From Mesostigma viride (Eukaryota > Streptophyta > Mesostigmatophyceae > Mesostigmatales > Mesostigmataceae), in assembly GCA_009746045.1 (NCBI GenBank), contig RPFO01000299.1, positions 2,369,850 through 2,433,849 on the forward strand: DNA of 64,000 bases, given 5' to 3'. Position 1 is the stretch's first letter. Each line of letters starts with the position of its first letter. Shown here piece after piece: positions 31,001-43,700 of this stretch. The notes below the pieces were generated by a model that saw only the letters and a program-made list of their open reading frames with translations, did no database searches and was not told where the DNA came from. Both the position numbers and the translations under genes were made by a program.

Positions 31001-34000
31001 TTTTATATGCCTCTTTGGTTCACCCCCTCGATCGACCTCCCTCTTTTTTTTTCTCAAAACATATGCCTTAAGGACAGTGCTCCCATGTCACCATCCGGCC
31101 ACGCCACCATGTCGCCACGTCGCCATCCCGCCCCCCCTGCGCGCTGATCCTGTGCATGCTCGCTCGCTGGTGCCAGGCATGCACATGATCGGGTGCCACT
31201 CACAGAGCCCGGAGATCGAAAAGTGGCTGATGTCGCGCGCGCCCGCTACCAAGGCGCACCGCCAAGAGTTTGCGCTCGCCGCCAGCCGCAAGATCCCGGC
31301 GGCCAAGCGGGGCGATGCACTGTCGGCCAACGAACCCCCCCCAAAGCACGCCGGGCCACCCTCGTCGATGGGGGGGGGGGCCGCGTCGCTTGCGGTGGAG
31401 GGGTCGGTGGACTTCAATGCGGTCAAGGAGCTGCTGCGCAACCTTCCACACCACGAGGTGAGGGGCTGCGCCGCCCGCCGCATCGTGATCGGTGAGGGGC
31501 GTGACACTATCAGGTTGATGGGCCTCGTGATCGGTGAGGGGCGTGACACTATCAGGTTGATGGGCCTCGTGACCGGTGAGGGGCGTGGCACTATCAGGTT
31601 GATGGGCCTCGTGATCGGTGAGGGGCGTGACACTATCAGGTTGATGGGCCTCGTGACCGGTGAGGGGCGTGGCTCTATCAGGTTGATGGGCCTCGTGATC
31701 GGTGAGGGGCGTGACTCTATCAGGTTGATGGGCCTCGTGGCCGATGAGAAGTGCGGCGGGCAGGGCTGCGATTTCTGAGGGCGACCTCTCCGCATAAGGG
31801 GCCGCGTGGCCACACAACAGTTCTAGGGTGCACCAGGTTCATGGGTAAAGGGCGGGATTGATCTGGCGGTGCTTCCTATGTTGATGACATAGGCACACAC
31901 ACACATACACACATACACTTCTTTGCCTGCAAAATGTCCGAACATACTCTTTGAACGATACAGTCATATCATAGGATGTATGGTTGTATGATGGCATGGC
32001 TTTCTGCCCACAGCAAGTCCACAGGGGCACAATGGCAAGACGGCCATGGCTGCGCCCGTACCCATGTAGCGACAAGAGGCGTCGCCAGGGCGATGCCGCG
32101 GGTTGGTTGTTGGTCCCCGCTGGCCGTGGGGTTGCTTTGACAGGAGGGGGACATCCCCCCCTTAAATCGCACAAGAGCGCGCTCCCTCGTCTGGCCTAGC
32201 GCGCCGCCCGGCGCCAGCCAAAGTGGAAACTGGCCGAGTGCGCTCTGTCAGCCAAAAGGCTGCGCCGGATCGAAAATGGCTACTTTGGGAGTGTGCTACG
32301 AGCTGCGTTGGTTTTACGACACGTGGCGCTTCTTATAGCAGCTCTTAGTAGAATCTCTTAGTAGCAGCTCTTAGTACGAGATCCAAGTAGAAGGAGTTCA
32401 ATGATTATTCATCATATTGTACTGCAGTGCTCCGGCTTCAGGCCGGTTATTGGTGTAAGTGTAGCCGCTGCGATGGTGGTTTACAACTTGCAAGAACGTC
32501 AAGCAAATATCAGTATGATGATGCCTGACGCCAGGTCGGGTGTCAGAATCAACAACAACAACCCTGACGCCGGCCTGAAAGTTGATACGTCTTCCTAGAA
32601 TCAACCAATACTTGGTCAGTTCTCAGCGTAAGTTGTAAGTACAGCATGGTCAAAGCTGACTCCTGCACTAAAAATCAAGCGCCGGACCACGCTAGCGGGA
32701 CCACCAGAGCGCACTCCTTTTCCTAAAACCAGGCGCCGGACCGGCGGGAAGAGTGCACTCCTGAAACTTGTCCTTGGCGCCGCCCTCAAACAATTTGACC
32801 GGAGCGCACTCCGTCGCCAAAATTCTGGCGCCGAACCTGTTTTCCCCGGTTTTGGGTGCTCGCTCCACGTCCCGAGGTGCCGCGCCGGACCAGTGATGGA
32901 GTGTGCTGTTTGCCTGGATGTCCCCCCTCCTGCTTTGACGTGCTTCCGGTGGCAGGATTGGCTCCGTTTCTTTATCAATTTCTTCTAACTGTCTCAATGG
33001 GCTTGTACACTCGTGTGCCTCGTGCATGGTGGGGGCTGCTGGCGACCGTGGGAGCAGCGGCCGTGGCTGAGAGGGCAAGCATTCACCCCAGTCCTTCCCT
33101 GACCGGTGCTGCAAGTATCGGTGCTTTCCTCCTGCCCTCTCCTTTATCCCTCCCTTTGCCCCCTCCGTTTCCTCTCTTCCCAGCCCCTCCCTCCCCGCCC
33201 CTCTCTCCCCCTCCTCCCCTCCATCCCTCCTCGCTCTTCCCCTCCTTCCTCCCTCCCATCCCCTCTTTACACCTTGTCTCCCCCCCCCCCCCCCGCCCCC
33301 AGATCGCCAAGTCGCTCTCCTACCTGCTCCCCGTGGACATTGCGAGGGAGCACAAGGAGCGCCTCTGGGCCGCGTTTGAGCGTGCGCAGACGCTGCAGCA
33401 GCAGCTGGCGTCCGCAAAGCGACGCAGAGGGGCTGCTGAGAGGTCGGAGCGCCGCTCCGTTGATGGCAATGACGCCACCGACGCCAGCAATAACAACAGT
33501 AATGCAAACGGCAGCAACAACCCAAGCGGCAGCGGCATAGGGGCACCTGCGGGTGGTCTGCTGGGGGGCGGTGCTGGTGGAATTGTTATTAGTCCATCAA
33601 CCCGCAACACCAACCGCCGGACCACCAATGGCGACGGCACGCCGCCAGGTGGCAGCGACACAGCGTCTCGTCGCAGCGACTCTGTCTCCCTGGATCGCAA
33701 AGTGGCGCTTGCGTCGGCGCGCGCGGAGCTACAGTCGGTGCTGGCCATGGTTCACAAAGGTCTGCGTCCGTCCTTGCTCCACCGGGCCCCCCTGGGTGCG
33801 TCCCAGCTGTGGACGCCGGAGGAGTATGACAGCGAGGCGGCGATCGTGGTGAGGGGGGCGGACGGGCTGGCGGGGGTGGAGCCCAGGGGGGGGGCGCTGC
33901 GCCACCTGTACGGTGCCGCGTTGGTGAAGGCCGGCGCGCTTACGGCTCTGGTGGAGATGATTGATGCCAGCATGCCCATCCGTGATGCTACCACGCGGCA

Positions 34001-34652
34001 CGAGGTGGAGGAGAGCCTGTGGTTTGGGGGGGGGGGGGCCAGCGGGCCGCGCGACATGCCAGCCGGTCCCCGTGGGGATGATGGCAGTAACAACGCAGTG
34101 ACATCGCACAGCATGCAGGGTGGTACCGGCACGGAGGGTGCAGCGGCGACGAATGGTGAGCCAGCGGATGAGCAAATCGTGGGCGAGCGTGGGAATGCGG
34201 GCGATGAGGGCAGGTCGCTGCGCCGTCGGTCGCGGGGCCATCGGCGGAGTGACGACGGCAGTCTAACGCATCACAGCACGTCGAGTGAGATCGTGATGTT
34301 GATGGACCCGGTTGCACATGGGGGCAGCGGGGGCCACCACGAAGGGCCGAGTGACCCACCGCAGCAGAGCATCGAGCGGGGGGCAACCACCGTAGGCACG
34401 CCGCCGCCGGCTCCTGTGCCTGCGCCCCCCAGTAGTGGCACCACCGAGGGTGGTGGGGTCGGGCATCGTGGCGCGGGTGCCAGCAGCATCCATACAGGCG
34501 TGGTGGAGCCAGCGGTGGTGGCGGCAGTGGACTCTCGTGAACGGCTGCGCATATCGGAGGTGGTGCAGGCGATCGTGGACCTGAACCTGCACGACGTCAC
34601 GCAGGCATGCATGGCACCCGCCAAGAGGTATGGGGCAGGGGCAGGGGCAGGG

Positions 34653-34724
<72 letters not shown>

Positions 34725-34736
34725 GCAGGGGCTGGG

Positions 34737-34778
<42 letters not shown>

Positions 34779-37700
34779 GCAGGGGCAGGGACAGGGACAG
34801 GGACAGGGGCAGGGGCAGGGGCAGGGGCAGGGGCAGGGGCAGGGGCAGGGGCAGGCCACGGCGTGCTAGGTGAGATGAGCACAACCTTAAGCTCGGGTGT
34901 GGCTTGCCTGCCCTTTCCCGAGGGCAACCATTTTCCCGTGGAGGTTGACTGGCCACAGGTAAGCCTTGCAGGGGATAGGCGCAGTCAGCATATGCCAATG
35001 GGGTGCCCTGTCTCCAGTGTTTTTGCTAACGGACCACGTGCGGACATGTGTGACCGCCGACCGCCGGATTTCGGAGCCCGCGGTCACACATGACCGCCGG
35101 ATTTTGGTGGTTGCGGTCACACATGACCGCGGGATTTTGGTCACCGCGGTCACAGTCAGGCTGCGGTCACAGGTCTAGTCTTGTGACCGTAGCCACGTCT
35201 GGCAGCAGGTTGTGCGTCCATCGGCCGGTCAGTGGTCTGTCAGGTAACTTCGAGCTGTACAGGTTTCGTCAGAATCACATGTTAGAATCGGGTTTACTCA
35301 ACAAGGTAGGTAGGTATTTAGTAGTTACCACTTAAAAGACGTCAGTTAGAAATTCGGCTACAGTCTATTCCAGTTCTGAAGCAGACAGCAGCGACGTTGA
35401 GAACCTACCTACCTTAAGGCTTTCGCGTTACAAAATACCTGATAAATGAATTCCCTGCGTTCTTGACAGTGCGGGAAGTAATTTTTTGGCTGACGACGTC
35501 GAAAACATTATGCTCGTTCTCTAGACTGGCGGGGATCAGCAGCGCGATAATCGCTATGAAAAACGGAACAAATTAACAAGCTTCATGTCTAGGTAGCGCT
35601 GCTATAATGGGTGGGGACTAAGCTTGCCCTAGCATTAACTACGAACATGTCGGGTAACCGACAAATCAAACATGGCCAGCAAGAATAAGAAAACGTCTAG
35701 ATTTGGAGCGGCCTCGGCCTCAGGCAGAGCTAAGGGCGTAGGTTTATTGACGTGGATCATTCCACGAAAGTCATCAGGCACAGCTGGCCACAGCCCTCCT
35801 GACAACACCATGCCCAAAGCAAGGCCTGATTCGGCGCCATTGTCAGGCAACTTGCAGCCGTCTGGGAATGTAAATAGTGTCGGAGCTAGTCGCCGTTTGG
35901 AATCTAACGAGACGACCAGGGGAAAAAGGTCTGGGGCCAGTGGCCATGACTCCTCTTCTGACCCATTGCTCCTTTGATTTTTCTTACCCACAATCATCGT
36001 GGAAGATGTGGCCATTTGGGCGCCGTGATGGCCTTCGGCCTATGCATAAAGATGCTTGGTGTCTATTAAGTGAGACAACCACAGTTAAGGATGTATGCTA
36101 TTGTTTTATGTAGCATTTTCAGTCAAGCAGGTGGGATTGAGTTTTTAAACCTCCATAGCCGTTGGACCATGCCCCACGGCCCAAGTCACAGGTGTAATCG
36201 TTCATGTGTATTATGAATGCACCATTAGGGTAAGCCAGTTTGTGTTTATGCTCAAGGCTTAAGGCCCAAGGGTGGAGGGTCATATTATTTTATTGATGCA
36301 GGCATTCCACATAAGTACAAACTACCTAGCTGTGATGTAAGTAGACTAAAGCCAAAGTGCCTATGACCCCCCTGGGCCCCCCACAAGACTAGGATGAGGC
36401 ATTGAAACGTATAACACATCACGCACAGTGCTTGCAACAAAGCTATGTAAGGTCATGCGCGACCGCGGGATTTTGGTGGCCGAGGTCACCACGACCACAG
36501 GATTTTGGGGGCTGAGGTCACCGCGAGGGCCGAGGTCACCGCGACCGCAGCCCAAAAACCCTCAGCAAAAACACTGCCTGTCTCACATGGACATCCCATT
36601 CGTTCCGCGCACAAAGCTGCGTTGTTGGCATATCCTCTGATCGTGTCCCCCTTCGCGGTGTGAGCCCCTGATACTTCTCCCTCATACTCTCCCTCTATCT
36701 TTCCCCCCTTCCCCCTTCCCTTCCCCTTCCCCCTTCCCCCCTTCCCCCTTCCCCCTTCCCCCCTTCCCCCTTCCCCCTTCCCCCCTTCCCCCTTCCCCCT
36801 TCCCCCCTTCCCCTTCCCCCTTCCCTTCCCCTTCCCCCCTTCCCCCTTCCCCCCTTCCCCCTTCCCCCTTCCCCTTCCCCCTTCCCCTTCCCCCTTCCCC
36901 CTTCCCCCCTTCCCCCCTTCCCCCCTTCCCCTTCCCTTCCCCTTCCCCTTCCCCCCTTCCCCCTTCCTTCCCCCCTTCCCCCTTCCCCCTTCCCCCTTCC
37001 CCCTTCCCCCTTCCCCCCTTCCCCCTTCCCCTTCCCCCCTTCCCCCCTTCCCCCTTCCCCCCTTCCCCCTTCCCCCTTCCCCCCTTCCCCCTTCCCCCTT
37101 CCCCCTTCCCCCCTTCCCCCTTCCCCCTCCCCCCTTCCCCCTTCCCTTCCCCCTTCCCCCTTCCCCCCCCTTCCCCCCTTCCCCCTTCCCCCTTCCCCCT
37201 TTCCCCCCTTCCCCCCTTCCCCCCTTCCCCCTTCCCCCCTTCCCCCTTCCCCCCTTCCCCTTCCCCTTTCCCCCCTTCCCCCTTCCCCTTCCCCCTTCCC
37301 CCCTTCCCCTTCCCCCCTTCCCCCTTCCCCTTCCCCCTTCCCCTTCACCCTTCCCCCTCCCCTTCCCCCTTCCCCCCCCCTTCCCCCCTTCCCCCCTTCC
37401 CCCCTCCCCCCTTCCCCCCTTCCCCCTTCCCCTCCCCCTTCCCGCTTCCTGTCCCCCTCCCCCTTCCCCCTTCCCCCCTTCCCCCCTTCCCCCCTTCCCC
37501 TTCCCCTCCCCCCTTCCCCCTTCCCCTTCCCCCTTCCCTTCCCCCTTCCCCCTTCCCCCTTCCCCTTCCCCCTTCCCCCCCTTCCCCCCTTCCCCCCTTC
37601 CCCTTCCCCCCCTTCCCTTCCCCCCTTCCCTTCCCCCCTCCCCCCTTCTTCCCCCCTTCCCCTTCCCCCTTCCCCCTTCCCCCTTCCCCCTTCCCCCTTC

Positions 37701-40700
37701 CCCCCTTCCCCCTTCCCCCCTTCCCCCTTCCGCCTTCCCCCTTCCCCTTCCCCCCTTCCCCCCTCTTCCCCCCTTCCCCTTTCCCCCTTCCCCTTCCCCC
37801 CTTCCCCTTCCCCCCTTCCCCTTCCCCTCCCCCTTCCCCCCTTCCACCCTTCCCCCCTTCCCCTTCCCCCTGTCCCCTTCCCCCCTTCCCCCTTCCCCCC
37901 TCCCCCTTCCCCCTTCCCCCTTCCCCCTTCCCCCTTCCCCCTTCCCCCTTCCCCCTTCCCTTCCCCTCCCCCCTTCCCCCCTTCCCCTTCCCCTTCCCCC
38001 TTCCCCCCTTCTCCCCTTCCCCCTTCCCCTTCCCCTTCCTTCCCCGCTTCCCCCCTTCCCTTCACCCTTCCCCCTTCCCCTTCCGCCTTCCCCTGTGTTC
38101 AGGCGCGTGGACGAGTTCCTGGAGTTGCAGCCGGTGGAGCTGGAGACGCGCACGGTGAGGGATGGGGGACGGGCCACAAACTGCGGGGCAGCCAGGGGGG
38201 GTACCAGTTCATGTTTCCTTCGCAAAGATCTTTACATCTTCTACCACGATAGCAAAACAGTCGCCTGGTAAAGGAGGCATCGCGATGCTTTCCTCCATCG
38301 CCATTGATCCTGGAAGTAGGCAAAAACAAACAAACACGGCGGTGTGGGTTCACACGGAAAAGGGGTGGGTTCATTCGGTGGGTGGGATAGAGGCTGAATA
38401 GGGATGTCTGTGTTTTGTGGGGCTCCTAGGCTAGGAGGAAAAGGCGTGGTTAAGAAACAGTGGTTTTGGGGTTCAGGGCATAGCGCAGGGGCCCGCTGCT
38501 AGATGACATGTGGTAGATCCTTGGGACTGCATTAATGGGGTCCATGGCATGCATTTGTTGCGGGGAAAGCTGCCTCCATGTCCCCAGGCTCCACGCGGCT
38601 GGCTTGGATATGGCCTGTGTGGCTTTGTGAGGATGCAACCACACTCAGTGATGCTGGTCTCGGGTAGCTGGGGGGTCAGGAATGAGGGTTGAAGCCAGCT
38701 GGGTTTTCTGTTCTCCCCTTACCTACTTGCGGGCAAGAGGACGTTGCTGTCAACAGTTGTTTGCCTTTGGTGGCGGTTGGGACTACGGTTGCGGTAGCAT
38801 GCGTGGGCGACCCTCTAGCCACTGTCGTTAAACGCAGACCCCTCTAGCCATTACTTTTAGTTGTCTTCTGAGCATCCACTGCACTTTCTGGCCGGGCCGT
38901 TATCTCGTTGCCGCGGTGACTTGCTCGCTCCCCCCCACCCCCTACAGGCGTCTGATTGGCTGAACCTGCTGCTGACGGCCCCCGACGACGTGGAGCGGTT
39001 CCGCGCGCTAGAGCAACTCGTGGCGGTGCGTTTTGCGCCTTGTTTTGTGTGACGGCAGTACGTTTGCCGTACTTTTGTGCAGCTATGATGCGCTTACGTT
39101 TTTTTCTCTGGTGGAGCCAGGTGCCGCACAGCCTGCGCCACTGCATGCGCACGGTCGCACCTGGATCTCTCCCTCTGCAGCACGACCAAACACGGGGGTG
39201 CCATCTCGCTGCCCTGTGTTTGCTCACAACGAGTGATTTTGGGTAGTAAGGATAATCCGTGGATTTCTCTTGGAGACCATTGCTTTCGGATGCATTTCAC
39301 CCTCAAGGCCTTCGAGGAAGGCCTTGATGCCATGCACGCCCCTGCTGCCACGGCTGCCACGGCTGCCGCCTCAAAGGCTTACCCCCATGCCCATGCCCCA
39401 TCATGCCCCCATGCCCCCATGCCCCCATGCCCCCATGCCCTCCCATGCCCTCCCATGCCCTCCCATGCCCCCCCATGCCCACAGTGGGAACGTCGCCGGC
39501 TGCATAAGTCGACCGCCTCCTGGCGCCGCCGCAGCCGCGCCGCGCTCGCCCTCGCATGGGGCATCACGCCGGCCACTCCAGGCAGCGAGGGCGACGAAGA
39601 GATGTCCTTGGGGGCACCTGCTGCGCCCGCCTCGCTGGCCCCTGCCGGCCGCGGGTCCATCGCGCAGCAACAGGCGGCAGCCGAGGCAGCGGCAGCAGCG
39701 GCGGCGGCGGCGACAGGGGCGGCAGGGGCGGGGTGGTCTGCTGGGTCCTCGCTGGGCCTCAAGCCAAGCCCCCTGTCCACCAGCAGCGCGGTGGCGCTTG
39801 TGCTGGCGCGACTCAACCTGGCCACCCACGCGTCGCTGCACGAACACCGGGGGCCAATCCGCAAGCTGCTGGTGGGTGGGGTGCGGGTGGGGGTGGGGGG
39901 TGGGGGTTGAGTTGGGGGGGGGGGGTTCAGGGAAGGGGGCTGTTGGCTATTTAATTCCGCCAAATGTGCATATGAACACTGGGCTGGAAGCGTGATGGCA
40001 TGCGTCACGTATGACCCACAGGTGGATGTAAGCAAATGGGATCGTGTCTGTGTCCCGTATTTCCCTTTCTCTTTCCTTACACTGCTAAGGTCTCCAGCAT
40101 GAACGCTTCTCCCACAGGTGCCATGCAGTGCCCTGGTTGCCTGCCCCACTTGTACGTTGCCTTGCGGTCGGGAATGGCCGACAGATCCTCTCTCTCCTTC
40201 TCCCCTCCCCTCCCCTCCCATCCCCTCCCCTCCCCTCTTCAGTTGCCGCTCACCTCACCGCAGTTTATCGGCGCTCACCCGCTGTTTTCAAACGTGTGTT
40301 TGAGATGGGTCGTTCTCTTTGGCGCAAGCCCTCTTACCACCCCCTTCAGCATTGCCGTTGCCACATCACTTCATACACCCCGCATTATCATCACTGTCGC
40401 ATGTGAGAACTGACCCCTCATCGCCATTGCAACACGCATTATTACCCATGGCCATCACCGTGCTGGTGCTACCTGCCTCCCCCCCCCCCCCAAGGTCACC
40501 TTCCTTGTGAGCCTCCTCCAAGGCATGGGTGACGCGGGCCGCGCCGCGTTCTCCGAGGCCAATGGGGTCGAGATCTTGTCCCGCCTGCTCTTCGGGCCAT
40601 GTGGGTGGCGGCGGCGCCACCTGCCCATTGGCCGCGAGGACGAGGAACTGGACGACTTTGTGCTGGCAAACGTGCCCCTCTTCCCCGCCGCTTTGCTCCG

Positions 40701-43700
40701 TGACAGCGCCAACTCAACGGGTTTGGCCAGCGGCAGCAACGGCGCGGCATCCGAGAATCCCCCTTCTGCCTCCTCCGCGCGGCGGCCCAAGTCCGGGAGT
40801 GGCTACGGCAAGAACTCCTCGGCCGGCCGTATCCAACCCCCCCCTGCGGTGTCGCTCGTGCCCTGGGGCGTCGACTGGCATTATGAACGTGATTTTGCGG
40901 ATGATGCGGTGTACGGTGCGCGGGACCGGGAGGCGGTGGTGGCGGCGCTGGTGTGCCTCGTGTGCGATGGCGGCGTGTGGGGGCCCAAGCGGGGGGGGGA
41001 CACCCTGCTGCGCTGCCCGCTGATACTCCCTGCCCTTGCGCTGGTGCGTATTTTGGACGTAGGGTTCAGGGTGTAGGCCTCTTAGATCATGGCAACTTGA
41101 TGGCTAGGATGGGGCGATTCTTGTCTGTGGGGCAGTGTTCAAAGGTGAGGGTATTGATGACAGGTCCAAGGTGCAAGATATCCCCTGATTATCACATTTG
41201 TGAGGTTTGAACATCGCGATGGCTTGGGTAGACATAACGGTGGCGCAGCATAGGGAAGGGCGAGACACGGTCATTGTTATGCCTGGAAATGGGTACGAGC
41301 GTGATTGGTGTTCTAAGGGCACAGCTACTGGCACTGTCCCACTTTGCCATCCGTTTGAATCCCTATCTGCCTTTTCCCCTACCTTCCCTTTCCCCCACCT
41401 TCCCTTTCCCCCACCTTCCCTTTCCCCCACCTTCCCTTTCCCCCACCTTCCCTTTCCCCCACCTTCCCTTTTCCCCTACCTTCCCTTTCCCCCACCTTCC
41501 CTTTCCCCCACCTTCCCTTTCCCCCACCTTCCCTTTCCCCCACCTTCCCTTTCCCCCACCTTCCCTTTTCCCCTACCTTCCCTTTCCCCCACCTTCCCTT
41601 TCCCCCACCTTCCCTTTCCCCCACCTTCCCTTTTCCCCTACCTTCCCTTTCCCCCACCTTCCCTTTCCCCCACCTTCCCTTTTCCCCTACCTTCCCTTTC
41701 CCCCACCTTCCCTTTCCCCCACCTTCCCTTTCCCCCACCTTCCCTTTCCCCCACCTTCCCTTTCCCCCACCTTCCCTTTCCCCCACCTTCCCTTTCCCCA
41801 CCTTCCCTTTCCCCCACCTTCCCTTTCCCCCACCTTCCCTTTCCCCCACCTTCCCTTTCCCCCACCTTCCCTTTCCCCTACCTTCCCTTTCCCCCACCTT
41901 CCCTTTCCCCTACCTTCCCTTTCCCCACCTTCCCTTTCCCCCACCTTCCCTTTCCCCCACCTTCCCTTTGCCCCACCTTCCCTTTCCCCCACCTTCCCTT
42001 TCCCCTACCTTCCCTTTCCCCCACCTTCCCTTTCCCCTACCTTCCCTTTCCCCCACCTTCCCTTTCCCCCACCTTCCCTTTCCCCTACCTTCCCTTTGCC
42101 CTACCTTCCCTTTCCCCCACCTTCCCTTTGCCCCACCTTCCCAGCCCCCTGCCATCCCTCCTCTTGGCATACCCAGCCAGTGCTCCCGGCCCGCCATCGG
42201 CCGTGCTGGCCCCCCATCACTGCCCACTTCTCGGCCACCACAAAGGCATCATTCGTATTCCCCCGTTCTAGCCGCTGAAGCCTCTGGGTGTATGTTGCAG
42301 GTGAACGATCTATCTTCTTTCCCACGTCACCCCCTGACGTGCGCCCTCCCCCCCCCCTGCTTGTGCACATACACCCACGCCGCCCCCCCATCCTATGCGC
42401 ATATACCCCCCCCCCCCCCCCCCCCCCCAACACCTCTGTTTACATGGCCCCACTCATGCTCACTTGTGAATGTGTGTCCGCCACCAACACTCGTACACAC
42501 AATCATGGCCCTGTCCCCCAAGTGCAGCACGTGTGCACGCCCATGTCCCTTTACCACGCGCTGCTGGCACACTCACTGGCCCACGAGAACCTGCGCGTGC
42601 TTCAGGACGCGGCCGCCCTCAGCTTCTCCCGCGGCCTTTCCTTTGTGCTTGAGGGAGCCGCCCCATGTCTCGGACTCGGGCTACCCCCCACACTCCTCCC
42701 CGCAGAGCTCGCGGGTGACTGGGCGCTAAAATTGGCGCGTGCACTGGCCTCTCCCATTGGCCGTAGCAAAATGCTGGAGCTCATCGCCGCTCTAAAGACC
42801 CGTGCAGACGCCGCTGTGCTGGCGTCCCTACGAGCCGCGCTGCGCCCCGAATCCTTCTTCATCAGCCACGCCGCTGCCGCGTTGCCGGTCAGCATGCCGT
42901 TATCCTCGGCATTAGCTGGCATCAACCCTGGGTTCCCTTCTTCCCGCAGCGGCTCGTCAATGGACGCAGCAGCGGCAGCTGCGGCGGCAGCAGTAAGCGC
43001 AGAGCGTGACGGCGCGGGCTGCGTCCACCATGCCCTGGCATCTGCACCGCGCGAGGCCTTGCGCCCGCCGCTGCACCTTCTGCAGGAGCTGGACCCCGAC
43101 GTGGCCCGCCTCGTCATCATGGTCGCGTGGCAACCCCGCGTGGACGGGCCGTGCACGTGCGGGCAGCACCGGTTGCAGAAGGGCGGCGCTGGTGACCGTG
43201 GGAGCAAGGGTGACGTACGCCAAGGCAATTGGGGTGTTCATGCGGGGGGGAGGAACCCCCTGCCGTTCTCGCCGCCTGGGAATAGCCACAACTTGTACGG
43301 CATGATCAGTAGCACCATGCATGGCAGCAGCAGTGGCCTCTGCAGCAACACGAGCATGGCTGGCAACCGGCCGGTCCTGCCCTCGCCCTCGCCTGCGCCC
43401 ACCCAGTGCGTCATGCAGGCGCTGAACATCGCCGAGTGGGATGCGGCGGGCCGCGTGCTCAGCCTGTGTGCTGCAGGGCTGCTGCACACCAACCGCCAGC
43501 TGGCGGAGCAGATGCTGGCGCTCATCACCGACGCGCTGCTGGCGTTCCGGCAGAGGATGGGCGCCGTGCACGCGGCGCTGCGACGAAGGCTCGCGGCGCG
43601 CCGCCTGCAAGTTGCCGCCGAGGTGGAAGCCAGCGCGCACCGGGGCGCCGAGGTAAGGGGGGAGGAGAAATGGGACGGGGTAGGACGGGATGCGTTGAGA

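Noticed and set aside
31484-31745. Coding 14-residue repeat as part of exon 4
   Set aside because: The strong donor at 31458 precedes it, and phase to exon 5 fits only that donor; kept as a possibility in the findings.
36486-38225. 579- and 456-codon Gly/Lys/Glu/Arg ORFs on the minus strand
   Set aside because: They are read from the polypyrimidine array in intron 5; several frames are open at once and the composition is that of the repeat.
41207-42278. 354- and 334-codon Phe/Pro/Ser ORFs and their minus-strand counterparts
   Set aside because: They come from the 16-base C/T array; all frames repeat the same pattern and phases of flanking exons exclude them.
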